A DNA stretch of 64,000 nt. Source: Caballeronia sp. INDeC2 (GTDB taxonomy: Bacteria > Pseudomonadota > Gammaproteobacteria > Burkholderiales > Burkholderiaceae). Numbering within the stretch: position 1 is the stretch's first letter; each line of letters starts with the position of its first letter. Location of the stretch: positions 1-64,000 of the forward strand of contig NZ_JALQDG010000036.1 in assembly GCF_023631325.1 (NCBI RefSeq). The letters are read 5' to 3'. Position numbers and translations under genes: made by a program. Under the pieces are notes generated by a model that did not search any database, had not been told where the DNA came from, and worked only from the letters and a program-made list of their open reading frames with translations. This document shows positions 1 to 8,545 of this stretch, piece after piece.

Positions 1-2
1 GC

Positions 3-77
3 TGGAGCGAGTCGCGCATCAAGAAGGTGATGGGCGAGAACTGGATGCGCTTCTTCGGCGAAGTCTGGAACGTCTGA
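3..77 (+). CDS. C-terminal end of a membrane dipeptidase (peptidase M19), partial
   Basis: Only the last 24 codons lie in the window; the rest is upstream of base 1. The frame ends in a TGA and encodes a tail with the pattern IKKVMGENWMRFF, which resembles the conserved C-terminus of the renal-dipeptidase/M19 family (zinc peptidases acting on dipeptides). The family call rests on this short match only. Nothing can be said about the active site. Confidence 0.55.
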   Translation, partial: WSESRIKKVMGENWMRFFGEVWNV

Positions 78-86
78 TGCTGCGCG

Positions 87-119
87 AAAGTTATCGAACC
101 CCGGTGTTACGATAACTTT
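87..119. promoter_or_regulatory. 10-bp inverted repeat upstream of the PAS-LuxR gene
   Basis: AAAGTTATCG (87-96) is perfectly repeated in inverted form as CGATAACTTT (110-119) with a 13-nt spacer. It lies 9 bases after the dipeptidase stop and 26 bases before the ATG of the PAS-LuxR gene. The arms are not GC-rich and no long T-run follows, so an operator, perhaps for autoregulation, is more likely than a terminator. That role is inference. Confidence 0.4.
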
Positions 120-145
120 TCGCCAGACGCGGCAAGCTTTCCGAT

Positions 146-709
146 ATGACCGATTCGACGCCCGAACTCGACTACGAGGATCTTTTCAGGCATTTGCCCG
201 TTGCCGTCATCGTCGCGAGAGAACGGGTCATGGTGGATTGCAATTCGCGAGCGCTGGAACTCTTCAGGGCGACGCGCCGCGATATCGTCGATCAATCGTT
301 CTCTAAGCTTTATCCGCAGCGCAAGGACTTTTCCACTACTGGCCGCCGTCTCGCGCCTCTGCTCGCGAAGCATGCGCTCTTCAGCGATGACCGCATCATG
401 CGGCGTATCGACGGCACGCATTTCTGGGTCACCGTTTGCGGCTTCGGATATAACCCGAAGCGGCCTTTCGAACTTGCGATCTGGACTTTCACGGACTTGT
501 CGCAGGGCACCAAGCAATCCGACAACGCGAGCATGTTGACCGAACGCGAGCGTGATGTGGCCGCTCTGCTCGTGCACGGCATGACGAGCAAGGAGATCGG
601 CAAGGAGTTGAATATCAGTCCGCGCACGGTCGACATTCATCGTGCGAGCTTGCTGCGCAAGTATGGCGTGAGGGGGACCCCGGAGTTGATGGCGCGGTTG
701 TTGGCGTGA
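146..709 (+). CDS. PAS domain / LuxR-type HTH transcriptional regulator
   Basis: 187 aa. Residues about 12-120 form a PAS-like sensor domain (it opens with LFRHLPVAVIVARERVMVDC and has a later FWVTVCGFGYN strand). Residues about 128-187 are a LuxR/NarL helix-turn-helix (LTERERDVAALLVHGMTSKE, then NISPRTVDIHRASLLRKYGV). There is no receiver domain and no transmembrane segment, so it is a cytoplasmic one-component regulator. The ligand is unknown. The Shine-Dalgarno site is weak; the ATG was chosen because it starts just before the PAS fold. A 10-bp inverted repeat sits upstream. No target gene is obvious. Confidence 0.8.
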   Translation: MTDSTPELDYEDLFRHLPVAVIVARERVMVDCNSRALELFRATRRDIVDQSFSKLYPQRKDFSTTGRRLAPLLAKHALFSDDRIMRRIDGTHFWVTVCGFGYNPKRPFELAIWTFTDLSQGTKQSDNASMLTERERDVAALLVHGMTSKEIGKELNISPRTVDIHRASLLRKYGVRGTPELMARLLA

Positions 710-888
710 ACGGTACGGAGTTCGTGGAGTTTCTGGCGACGGCGTTTGCCGACCCAATGCTGCCGATCGAGCCGTCGCGGTTCCTACAGCATGCGTCCGA
801 GGTGAAACTGTCATCCCGTGCTGTCACTGTGAACGACTGCCGCTGAACAAATCAACCCAGCCAGTCTTTGGCGTCGAGGTCGAACGCT

Positions 889-1437
889 TCATCGTTCGCC
901 TGCCGTCTCACGCAACGGCGCGGGAGGAACGACAGTCTCGACGAGGCCCGTCTTGACGTCGTAAACCAGTCCCGACACGATCAGGCTATCGGGAAGGTCC
1001 TTGTTCGCCCGGAGTGCTGCCACGTCGAGGACCACCGCCTCGTACGGTTCGGTGATGGCGAGTTCATCGAGCGAGTCCGTCTCGACGCCAAGATGCTTCG
1101 CGAGCAACGCGGGTGCATGCTTGTGGCAGCCGATGATCCCGCAATCCGTGTGCTGAAGCAGGACGAGATTGCGCGCGCCATCGGGGCGCCCTGCTGCTTT
1201 CGCTACAACGCTCAGCACCGCCAACGTTTCCAGCAACGGCTTGTTGATCCGGCCGCCGACGTTGCGAATGACGGCCGCCTCACCCTGCTTCAGGCCGAGC
1301 ACATTCGCGGGATCGACGCGAGGATCGACACATCCCACGACGACCGTTCCCGTCGACGGCATCATCTTGAGTTCAGGGGCGAACCCGGCGTGTGCAAATT
1401 CGGCATTGCGCTCCAGCATGACATCGTTGAAGTCCAT
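889..1437 (-). CDS. beta-class carbonic anhydrase
   Basis: 182 aa. It carries the beta-carbonic anhydrase zinc/active-site signature: C36-x-D38-x-R40 (GCVDPRVDP) and H96-x-x-C99 (QHTDCG). These enzymes interconvert CO2 and bicarbonate in the cytoplasm. It lies 45 bases downstream of, and co-oriented with, a nitrilase gene, so the two are probably cotranscribed. Bicarbonate supply or CO2 trapping linked to nitrile or cyanate-like metabolism is possible but is inference. The length is typical of the short beta class. Zinc ligation is complete, so I expect an active enzyme. Confidence 0.85.
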   Translation of the reverse strand: MDFNDVMLERNAEFAHAGFAPELKMMPSTGTVVVGCVDPRVDPANVLGLKQGEAAVIRNVGGRINKPLLETLAVLSVVAKAAGRPDGARNLVLLQHTDCGIIGCHKHAPALLAKHLGVETDSLDELAITEPYEAVVLDVAALRANKDLPDSLIVSGLVYDVKTGLVETVVPPAPLRETAGER

Positions 1438-1482
1438 TTCGCTTACCTCTTCGTAGTTGGCTCGAAGTTGCCTGGTTGAATT

Positions 1483-2502
1483 TCATGCGTCTGTGACATC
1501 GCACTCACGCGATGCGCACTCGACGACGGTATCGCTGATGCCACGCGCAGGCTCAAGCGAGGTCACCGATCGCTCGATGACGTGCAACTTCGGCGTGCGG
1601 TCGATCACCAGCCCAAGCACATCGGGGCGGCTGTAATGACCACGCGAGTCCATCATGCGTTTGCGCTTGTCGATCTGCCAGAAATCCAGATCGGCGATGA
1701 TCTCTCCCTCCCCTTCACGCAACGGCGCGCCGCCCATGTACTCGCCCTCCGGCGAAACGATCGCGGTGAAGCAGCCGCTGGAAATCGGGCCGATCTGGGT
1801 CGTGTTGGTATCCTGCAGAATCTGCTGTTGCTGCTCGGGAGTCAGCCAGGCGGTCGCATTGACCACGAAGGCACCCGCCTCCAGCGCGTGCTGCCGGATG
1901 TTCACGGAGATCTGCTCGGAGAAAAGATCACCAGCGAAAGAACCCGGATACATGGCCGAATGGATTTCCTCACCATCGGCCATTAGCGCGTAACGAGCGA
2001 GCGGGTTGTAGTGCTCCCAGCACGCCAGTTGGCCGACCCTTCCCACGGCGGTATCGATTGCACGCAAACCGGAGCCATCGCCCATTCCCCAGACCATTCG
2101 CTCGTGATAAGTCGGCGAGAGCTTCCGGCGCCGCTGTACGAGCGTGCCATCCGCATCGAATAGCAGTTGTGTGTTGTAGATCGTCCCGCCGTCGCGCTCA
2201 TTGACGCCGATCGACACCACCATGCCGGCCTGGCGTGCCGCTTCGCCGATTGCGCGCGTCGTCTCCGACGGGACCCTCACCGCCTGCTCGAGCAGTTTGT
2301 AATGCTCGGCGCCCATCGCAAATGGCGATTCGAGGAAAGAGAAGTACGGATAATAGGGAACGACGGTCTCGGGGAACGTCGCGAACTGGACGCCCTGCTT
2401 GCCGAGCTCGCGAATCTTTCTGACGACTTTATCGACAGTGCCTTCCCGGCTGTAGAGAACAGGCGCGATCTGAACGGCCGCGGCCCGGATGATTTTCGAC
2501 AT
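1483..2502 (-). CDS. nitrilase (carbon-nitrogen hydrolase family)
   Basis: 339 aa from the ATG at 2502, which has an AAAGGAAC-type ribosome site 9-10 bases upstream; a longer open frame upstream lacks one. The Glu-Lys-Cys triad is visible: E45 (FPETVVPYYPY), K127 (RRRKLSPTYHE) and C161 (LACWEHYNPLARYA). The CWEHYNPL context and the stretch EIHSAMYPGS are characteristic of true nitrilases of the Nit6803-like branch, which convert nitriles to carboxylic acids and ammonia. It forms an apparent operon with the carbonic anhydrase. A GlxA-type regulator is divergently transcribed 216 bases away and is the likely controller. The natural nitrile is unknown. Confidence 0.85.
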   Translation of the reverse strand: MSKIIRAAAVQIAPVLYSREGTVDKVVRKIRELGKQGVQFATFPETVVPYYPYFSFLESPFAMGAEHYKLLEQAVRVPSETTRAIGEAARQAGMVVSIGVNERDGGTIYNTQLLFDADGTLVQRRRKLSPTYHERMVWGMGDGSGLRAIDTAVGRVGQLACWEHYNPLARYALMADGEEIHSAMYPGSFAGDLFSEQISVNIRQHALEAGAFVVNATAWLTPEQQQQILQDTNTTQIGPISSGCFTAIVSPEGEYMGGAPLREGEGEIIADLDFWQIDKRKRMMDSRGHYSRPDVLGLVIDRTPKLHVIERSVTSLEPARGISDTVVECASRECDVTDA

Positions 2503-2718
2503 GATGGTGTTCCTTTCGTTGCTGCGAAGCGGTGAGAGAAGTGCTTGTACCTTAACGTCGCGAGCCATTACGATCTATGTCGTTGTTGCCACCATTCATG
2601 ACATCGATCGCTCGAGCGCGGACCGCGCACGGCTTTGGGTCATGCGGCTGCTATCTGGAAGCCACTCCAGGCAGCGCACATTCACACCGCGTTCCTTTTG
2701 CGGACGGCAGGATCAGAC

Positions 2719-3675
2719 ATGCACCGGATTGGCTTCATAGTGCCGAGAAGATTTCAGATGATGAGCCTCGCGGCCCTGACGGTGTTCGAGATTGCGAACA
2801 TGCCTCACGGAAGCCAGAGCTACGAAGTCCATGTGTTGTCCGAACGCGGTGGTCCCGTCGAGTCTTCGGGCGGCATGAAGCTGGACACTGAAGCATTTGG
2901 CGATGCCGCATTCGACACGGTCATCGTAGGCTCGATCACGGAAATGAGAATCCCGACTCCCGACGCCGCCGTGTTGGCTTTCGTGAAGGAGGCGGCCAGA
3001 GCATCGCGACGAATGACGTCGATATGCAGCGGTGCCTTCGTTCTGGCCGAGGCCGGGCTGCTGGATGGCAGGCGCGCGACGATGCATTGGGCGCATGCGG
3101 CGGAATTCAGGGCGCGGTTTCCGAACGTCATCACGCAGGAAGACCGGATCTTCGTCAACGACGGCCCGATCTGGACTTCGGCTGGAATGACGGCCGGTAT
3201 CGACCTTGCGTTGGCGTTGCTCGAGAACGACCTCGGCGCCGATACCGCAAAAATGGTCGCGCGGCTCCTCGTCATGAATCAGCGTCGTCTCGGCGGGCAG
3301 ATGCAACACTCCGCGCTGCTCGATATGACGCCCAAGTCCGACCGTATCGAATCGGTCCTCACGCACATTCGCAGCAACCTGCGCAATCCCCTCACCATCG
3401 AGGAACTTGCCGATGTGGCGAACCTCAGTCCTCGTCAGTTCAGCCGTGCCTTCGTAGCCGAGACCGGCCAGTCACCGGCCAAAGCTGTGGAACAGCTTCG
3501 CCTGGAAGCAGCCAGGTTCATGATCGAGCAAGGCCGCCACACGATCAACGTGGTCGCGCAGGAAACGGGTTTCGCGGACCGGGAACGTATGCGCCGCGCG
3601 TTCCTCCGAACGTTTGGCGTGCCCGCAGATGTCCTGCGCAGGAGCGCCCGGCGCGAACTGGCCACTGGCGACTGA
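2719..3675 (+). CDS. GlxA-family transcriptional regulator (DJ-1/PfpI domain + AraC HTH)
   Basis: 318 aa. Residues 1 to about 170 form a DJ-1/PfpI (class I amidotransferase-like) domain, with the elbow SICSGAFVLAEAGLLDGRRA. Residues about 215-318 form the double AraC helix-turn-helix (IEELADVANLSPRQFSRAF, then QETGFADRERMRRAF). I start at the ATG at 2719, preceded by CAGGATCAG, because homology begins at MHRIGFIV; 28 upstream codons look non-coding. Such proteins are typically activators of adjacent nitrogen or nitrile genes. Its divergent position facing the nitrilase supports that role. The effector is unknown. Confidence 0.85.
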   Translation: MHRIGFIVPRRFQMMSLAALTVFEIANMPHGSQSYEVHVLSERGGPVESSGGMKLDTEAFGDAAFDTVIVGSITEMRIPTPDAAVLAFVKEAARASRRMTSICSGAFVLAEAGLLDGRRATMHWAHAAEFRARFPNVITQEDRIFVNDGPIWTSAGMTAGIDLALALLENDLGADTAKMVARLLVMNQRRLGGQMQHSALLDMTPKSDRIESVLTHIRSNLRNPLTIEELADVANLSPRQFSRAFVAETGQSPAKAVEQLRLEAARFMIEQGRHTINVVAQETGFADRERMRRAFLRTFGVPADVLRRSARRELATGD

Positions 3676-3825
3676 AGCCACGCTGTGCAGCGAGCTGGCG
3701 CACGCGCGGCTCACCCAAGAATGACCGATGACCGAGCGAAGCAGACGGTCAAGTGTCAGCGTCGCAGCGTTGGCGACGTCCGAAAATAGCCGGGCCCGGG
3801 CCGATGTCGACTGGCCCTCGTCGCC

Positions 3826-3854
3826 TTGACAAAGATTAATCGCAGGGCTAGCTT
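3826..3854 (+). promoter_or_regulatory. sigma70-type promoter candidate for the cytochrome P460 gene
   Basis: A perfect -35 box TTGACA (3826-3831) is followed after exactly 17 bases by TAGCTT (3849-3854, 3 of 6 matches to the -10 consensus). It lies 45 bases upstream of the P460 start codon. The -35 and spacing are strong and the -10 is weak. Confidence 0.45.
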
Positions 3855-3898
3855 GAAATCAGGCTCGAGCTTTGCGTATTTGATTCGGAGGCCACAAG

Positions 3899-4441
3899 AT
3901 GACTCGGAAACTGATCGTCCTGGCGTTGATATCGACGTCGCTCTCCGGTTCGATATCTCTATCGACCGCGGCTGAAGAAAGCACATCGTCGGGCTCGGAC
4001 GGGCGGGCCTCGCCGGTGTTCGGCGTCACTCTTCCTCCAGGCTACCGCGACTGGCAATTCATCAGCGTTGCGCATGAAGCAGGCAACAACAACGATATCC
4101 GAGGCATCCTCGGGAACGACATCGCAATGAAAGCGCTCAAGGAAGGAACGTTGCCCTTTCCCGACGGTTCCATCATCGTGCGGCTTGCCTACGAGTATGT
4201 TTCGTCAGCGCGGAACAACGCCATTTTCGGCCGCGAACAATCTTTCGTCGCTGGAGCACCAACCAATGTTCAGATCGAGGTAAAGGACTCCAAGCGCTTC
4301 GCGAATACGGGCGGATGGGGTTACGGGCAATTCGAGAACGGCAAGGCTAATCCGAGTTTGAAGATCGTCAATAGCTGCTTTGCTTGCCACGCGAAATTGC
4401 CAGCTAGCGCAGATTTCGTGTTCACGACATATTCAAAGTAG
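3899..4441 (+). CDS. cytochrome P460 family protein
   Basis: 180 aa. A Sec signal peptide spans residues 1 to about 25 (MTRKLIVLALISTSLSGSIS, cleavage near STAAEE), so it is periplasmic. The centre carries the P460 family pattern ILGNDIAMKALKEGTLPFPD. The C-terminus has a c-type heme site C160-F-A-C163-H164. Family members oxidise hydroxylamine or nitric oxide, or detoxify reactive nitrogen. The gene stands alone, with its own promoter candidate and a strong terminator, and no electron-transfer partner adjoins it. The catalytic lysine cross-link to heme cannot be confirmed by eye. Confidence 0.85.
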   Translation: MTRKLIVLALISTSLSGSISLSTAAEESTSSGSDGRASPVFGVTLPPGYRDWQFISVAHEAGNNNDIRGILGNDIAMKALKEGTLPFPDGSIIVRLAYEYVSSARNNAIFGREQSFVAGAPTNVQIEVKDSKRFANTGGWGYGQFENGKANPSLKIVNSCFACHAKLPASADFVFTTYSK

Positions 4442-4443
4442 TT

Positions 4444-4476
4444 CGGCTTGCAGCGCCGCGAAAGCCGCTTTTTTTC
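4444..4476 (+). terminator. rho-independent terminator of the P460 gene
   Basis: Stem CGGCTT (4444-4449) pairs with AAGCCG (4462-4467), followed directly by CTTTTTTTC. It begins two bases after the stop codon. Confidence 0.7.
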
Positions 4477-4691
4477 GACGTGACAACATACGAGCAGCGC
4501 CAGCAGCCTGAGGACGGCGCCGCCCACCGCCAAGGACGGTTGCGAGGCACCGCCACGCGTCGATTACAGAGCGGCCGAATTGGGCCAATCGCCTGCGCGC
4601 GCATTAATGCTGAGTTGGTTACTTAGTGATACCTATGATCACTTTATAGGAGAGCCACCGCGCGCGCCGATCGCACACGTGGCCCTCGCAC

Positions 4692-5639
4692 TCATATTGC
4701 CGCGTTGCCCGACCGAGCCTTCGATTCAACGTTTCGCCCAAGGAAATCGCGTATCAGCGGGACCATCTCATCCGCCTTGTCTTCCAACGCGAAATGACCC
4801 GTGTCGAGCAGATGGGTCTCGACGTCGGGCAGATCGTTTTTATACGGATACGCGCCGTCCGCCGGAAAAATGAAATCGTTCTTGCCCCACACGATCAGCA
4901 TCGGAGGTTTGAACTCCCGGAAATACGCCTGCACTTGCGGGTATAGCGGCAGATTGGTTCTATAGTCATAGAACAGGTCGAGCTGGATGTCATTGTTGCC
5001 GGGGCGATCGAGCAAGGCTTGATCGTGGACCCAGTTGTCCGGCGATACGCGGGTGCGATCGGATACGCCGTCGGTATATTGAAAGATAGTCGTCTCGATA
5101 GTGAGTAGCGACAGCAACGCTTTGCGGCTCGCATCCGAGCCGTCGGCCCAATACGTTTTGATAGGGTCCCAGAATGCCTTGAGGCCTTCGTCGTATGCAT
5201 TCCCGTTCTGGACGATGAAGCCTGTCACGCGGTCCGGATACTTGAGAGCAAGTCGCCAGCCGACAGGCGCGCCATAGTCCATCACATACATTGCGTACCG
5301 GGTAACACCGAGTTGATCGAGAAGTCCGTCTACCAGTTCGCTGAAACGGTCGAACGTGTATGCAAACTCCGCGCGATCCGGCATATCGCTTTGTCCATAA
5401 CCCGGATAGTCCGGCGCAATCACGTGGTAACGGTCGGCGAGTGCAGGAATCAGATGCCTGAACATGTGCGACGACGTCGGAAAACCATGCAATAGCAGAA
5501 CCACAGGCGCGTCCGGCGGCCCGGCCTCCCGGTAAAAGATGTTTAGTCCTTCGATTGCCGCCGTCCGGTGATGTGTGACGGGATAGACGGGTTTCGAGAG
5601 ACTGACAGAAGACGCAGGACTCGAAGCGACACTGTTCAT
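4692..5639 (-). CDS. alpha/beta hydrolase with Asp nucleophile (epoxide hydrolase / haloalkane dehalogenase type)
   Basis: 315 aa from the ATG at 5639. The fold signature includes an HG oxyanion motif (LLLHGFPTSSHMFRHLIPAL). The nucleophile elbow is VMDYGAPVGW with D121, rather than serine. The C-terminal catalytic His sits in LLDTGHFALE. An Asp nucleophile points to the epoxide-hydrolase or dehalogenase group, but the substrate cannot be told. There is no signal peptide, so it is cytoplasmic. It is the second gene after the cysteine hydrolase (110-base gap) and probably under the divergent AraC regulator. An extended frame upstream to 5753 lacks a ribosome site and is rejected. Confidence 0.75.
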   Translation of the reverse strand: MNSVASSPASSVSLSKPVYPVTHHRTAAIEGLNIFYREAGPPDAPVVLLLHGFPTSSHMFRHLIPALADRYHVIAPDYPGYGQSDMPDRAEFAYTFDRFSELVDGLLDQLGVTRYAMYVMDYGAPVGWRLALKYPDRVTGFIVQNGNAYDEGLKAFWDPIKTYWADGSDASRKALLSLLTIETTIFQYTDGVSDRTRVSPDNWVHDQALLDRPGNNDIQLDLFYDYRTNLPLYPQVQAYFREFKPPMLIVWGKNDFIFPADGAYPYKNDLPDVETHLLDTGHFALEDKADEMVPLIRDFLGRNVESKARSGNAAI

Positions 5640-5749
5640 AACGATGCTCCATGGGCTGATGGGTGACCTGCCACTTGGCGCCAGGTGTAGAGGGCGGTGG
5701 AACCGAAAGACTTGTGAGGTCGAAGACCTGGACGCCGACCACCAAAGAC

Positions 5750-6397
5750 TCAAATCATCGTTGCGATGATCTCGTCAGTGGAAACCACAGCGTGTGCGAG
5801 AAACGCGTAGTTGATCATTGCGGCTTTATAGCCGTCGCCCCAAACGGGATGGCGAGGCCCTGCGGTCGCGTCGGCTACGACGTAGACCTCGAAACCCTGT
5901 TCGAGTAAATCCCGCAAATGAGCCTCGACACACATGTTGGCGAGCATGCCACCGAGGATCACCTTGCGCGTGTAGCGTTTGCGCAATTGCAGTACGAGGT
6001 CGTTCGTTTGCGGCCCGAAAACTTTATGGGGACTCGCGACGACCGTGCGGCCGTCATCGATGTAGGGCTTGAATTCTTCAAGCCAGTCCGCGCCGGATCC
6101 CTGAAATCCCAGCAGGTTCAGAGGGCCCTCGCGTGAGAACGTACCGGTTGAAAACTCGTCAGCTTCCAGCGGGCCATTGAACTTCCACGCACGATCGGTC
6201 GGAAAGAAGTAATGCGGCGATATGAAAACATTGAAATCGGCGGATTTCGCCGCCGCAAATATTCTCAACATGTTTTCAACCGTTTTGTTCTCCGTGACGC
6301 TCGCACCTACCGCCCCCCAGTTTTTTCCAGACGGGCTCAGAACGTCGTTCTGCGGGTCGATGAAGACCACCGCCGTATCGCTTCGATCGAGATTCAT
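5750..6397 (-). CDS. isochorismatase-like cysteine hydrolase
   Basis: 215 aa. The Asp-Lys-Cys triad of the isochorismatase-like superfamily is present: D14 (VVFIDPQNDVL), K125 (ASPHKVFG) and C156 (GGMLANMCVEAHLRDLLEQG). The superfamily hydrolyses amides, ureido groups or vinyl ethers in the cytoplasm; the substrate here is not evident. It is the promoter-proximal gene of a two-gene unit with the downstream alpha/beta hydrolase. A divergent AraC regulator begins 432 bases away. This gene pair recurs in proteobacteria as an inducible stress or aromatic-side-reaction cassette, but I cannot assign a pathway. Confidence 0.8.
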   Translation of the reverse strand: MNLDRSDTAVVFIDPQNDVLSPSGKNWGAVGASVTENKTVENMLRIFAAAKSADFNVFISPHYFFPTDRAWKFNGPLEADEFSTGTFSREGPLNLLGFQGSGADWLEEFKPYIDDGRTVVASPHKVFGPQTNDLVLQLRKRYTRKVILGGMLANMCVEAHLRDLLEQGFEVYVVADATAGPRHPVWGDGYKAAMINYAFLAHAVVSTDEIIATMI

Positions 6398-6829
6398 CGC
6401 AAGGCCTTTTCACAAAGTTGAGGGGCAGCGTAAGAAGTCGTTCACGTGCCCCCGCCGCCAGGCGCAAACAGTCAACGACTCCTGCAAAGGCAATTGATCA
6501 CTCACATCTTCAACAGCAATGCTGGCTCATCTTCGGTTCCATTCTGATAGGTCCGGGGCGCCGACGATTGGATAAACCTGCGGAAAGTTGGATCTGCTTG
6601 ACGAATCTCGCAACAAAATCGACAGCGCCATGACCGCACCGCTATTGTCTGATCAGAGTAAACGGTCGCGCAGATCGCCGTGACTGTTTCAATATGGTGC
6701 CCGCATCTGGCCCCCCTTGAAAATATAAAACTGCCTGCCTATGCTCAATGCTTAGCCCGCCGGCCATCTTTACTCCGGCAATTCTAAGTTGTGCCCAGTA
6801 TTGGGTGGCGCAGATCGGAATACAAAGGG
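6398..6829. other. intergenic region between cysteine hydrolase and AraC regulator
   Basis: About 430 bases with less regular codon periodicity than the flanks. I see no convincing gene, RNA or insertion-sequence remnant. It must hold the two divergent promoters and probably the AraC operator, but I cannot place them by eye. Confidence 0.5.
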
Positions 6830-7735
6830 ATGAAAAGCGACGCATACGGCGACTCGATCGCCCGAACATTCGGACTTCGTCGCGCCCGGTCGCATAAGCT
6901 GGTAAGGATCGGCGGCGACACATCCTTCGCCGCGACCCGTCTGACCTCGGGGCCCGCCGGACTCGCGCGTTCATTGCCGATCAAGCGGGAGCGAGCTCTG
7001 ATTGTCGTGCTGCAGTTATGCCCGCTTCTCAGCCATAAGATGTGGATGGACGACCGCCCGAAGCCGGTCGGTCCCTGGCCAGCGGGAGGACTGGCTGTCG
7101 TCGATTTGGAGCAATCGCCATCCTCGCATGTCATGGGCGCAATCGACTGCATCCAGTTTTATTTTCCTCGAGCCGGACTTGAAGCGATCGCCGCACGCGA
7201 TGGCGTTCGGCCCATAATCGATCTCGTGATCCCGGACGGCGTACAGGATCCCGTCGTCCATCAATTGGCGCAATTGATGCTGCCTGCAATGGAAGCACCG
7301 GATCAGGCCAACGACCTGTTCCTCAGCGGACTCATAAATGCACTGCATGCCCACCTCGCGCGCACCTATGGCGGCGTTCGACCGGAGGCGGCGAGTCTGA
7401 CAGGAGCCTTGGCGCCCGCGCAACTAGCCCGTGCAAAAGACCTGATCTCATCCAGGCTGTCAGGAGCAGTTTCGATTGCCGAGGTCGCATCCGAGTGCGG
7501 GTTGTCGGCCGCCCACTTCTCGCGCGCATTCAAGATGTCGACGGGCGTTGCTCCCCATCAGTGGCTTCTTTTGCGACGGGTGGAAGTTGCTAAAGGGCTG
7601 TTGAAAAAACGCGAGCATACGGGCGCGGAAATCGCCGCGATGTGCGGCTTCACAGATCAAAGCCATCTGATTCGCGTTTTTTCCTCGATGGTCGGCGTGA
7701 CACCAGGAGAATGGCAGCGGCGTTATGCCAAATAA
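6830..7735 (+). CDS. AraC-family transcriptional regulator
   Basis: 301 aa from the ATG at 6830 (GGA ten bases upstream); an in-frame GTG at 6791 is an alternative start. The C-terminal third (about 200-301) is a standard AraC/XylS double helix-turn-helix: VSIAEVASECGLSAAHFSRA, then EIAAMCGFTDQSHLIRVFSS and the terminal TPGEWQRRYA. The N-terminal 190 residues are an uncharacterised sensor region. It is likely the activator of the divergent cysteine-hydrolase/alpha-beta-hydrolase unit; that role is inferred from position only. Confidence 0.8.
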   Translation: MKSDAYGDSIARTFGLRRARSHKLVRIGGDTSFAATRLTSGPAGLARSLPIKRERALIVVLQLCPLLSHKMWMDDRPKPVGPWPAGGLAVVDLEQSPSSHVMGAIDCIQFYFPRAGLEAIAARDGVRPIIDLVIPDGVQDPVVHQLAQLMLPAMEAPDQANDLFLSGLINALHAHLARTYGGVRPEAASLTGALAPAQLARAKDLISSRLSGAVSIAEVASECGLSAAHFSRAFKMSTGVAPHQWLLLRRVEVAKGLLKKREHTGAEIAAMCGFTDQSHLIRVFSSMVGVTPGEWQRRYAK

Positions 7736-8080
7736 AGGTGATGCGGACACGTTCTTTTCGGGCAGCGGTCACGCAATAGCGGTGCAACTTCGCCTCCGCA
7801 ACGCTCTTCGCCCTAAGCGCTCAGATGGCTGCTTGTTTGACTTGAACAGAACTTCGAACCTCGTCCACCACTTGCAATCGAAGGGCTGAAGACGGCCGCG
7901 TTCAGCTTATCCGCAAACGGCCTCCCCGAAAAAACTGCCCGAGCACCGCGCTTCACCGGGTGACGAACCCAAGGCAGCACCAGATCCAACCCTATGGCCC
8001 GGTCAAGACCCCAATTCTTGGCCCTTCAGCCCGCGCCAACGCGCCGCTATCGTACGTGTCATGCAACGTGGAGATCACGC
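7736..8080. other. intergenic region, no gene seen
   Basis: 345 bases after the AraC stop. Reading frames across it are short, or are upstream extensions of the GNAT frame without a ribosome site. No hairpin with a T-run was recognised. Confidence 0.5.
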
Positions 8081-8545
8081 ATGAACACCTCGATCACCTT
8101 CCGGCATCTCGACGATCCCGACGACTGGACACGCGCCTTCGACATCATGAAGGAACTGCGCCCGCATCTCACCGACGCCGACGCCTTCCGCGTGCAAATG
8201 CGCCGCCAACGCGAGGAGAGCTATCGCCTGCTCGCCGCATGCGACGACGACCGCGCGATCCTCGGTCTCGCCGGCTATCGGACGCAGACGAACACGCTGT
8301 ACGGGCGTTTCGTCTATCTCGACGACCTCGTCGTCACTGCGCGGCTGCAACGCAGCGGCATCGGCGCGCAATTGCTCGACAAGGTCCGCGAGATCGCGCG
8401 TCATTCGCACTGTGCGCATTTCGTGCTCGACACCGGCCTGCACATGGCGCTCGCGCAGCGCTTCTACTATCGCAACGGCCTGCTCGCGAAAGGCATGCAC
8501 TTCGTCGATGCGCTCGCCGGCAAGGACACGGAGGCCCCGCGATGA
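8081..8545 (+). CDS. GNAT-family N-acetyltransferase
   Basis: 154 aa from the ATG at 8081, preceded by GTGGAGATC. The GNAT core is visible: strand 4 with YLDDLVVTARLQRSGIGAQL (the acetyl-CoA pyrophosphate loop is R-x-x-G-I-G/A, here RLQRSGIGAQLL), followed by HFVLDTGLHMALAQRFYYRN. It transfers acetyl from acetyl-CoA to an unknown amine. Its stop overlaps the start of the next gene by ATGA, so the two are translationally coupled. Confidence 0.8.
   Translation: MNTSITFRHLDDPDDWTRAFDIMKELRPHLTDADAFRVQMRRQREESYRLLAACDDDRAILGLAGYRTQTNTLYGRFVYLDDLVVTARLQRSGIGAQLLDKVREIARHSHCAHFVLDTGLHMALAQRFYYRNGLLAKGMHFVDALAGKDTEAPR

Noticed and set aside
7960..8541. N-terminal extension of the oxidoreductase frame upstream of 8542
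   Set aside because: It runs out of frame through the GNAT gene. The flavodoxin-like fold starts exactly at the ATG at 8542, which overlaps the GNAT stop by four bases.
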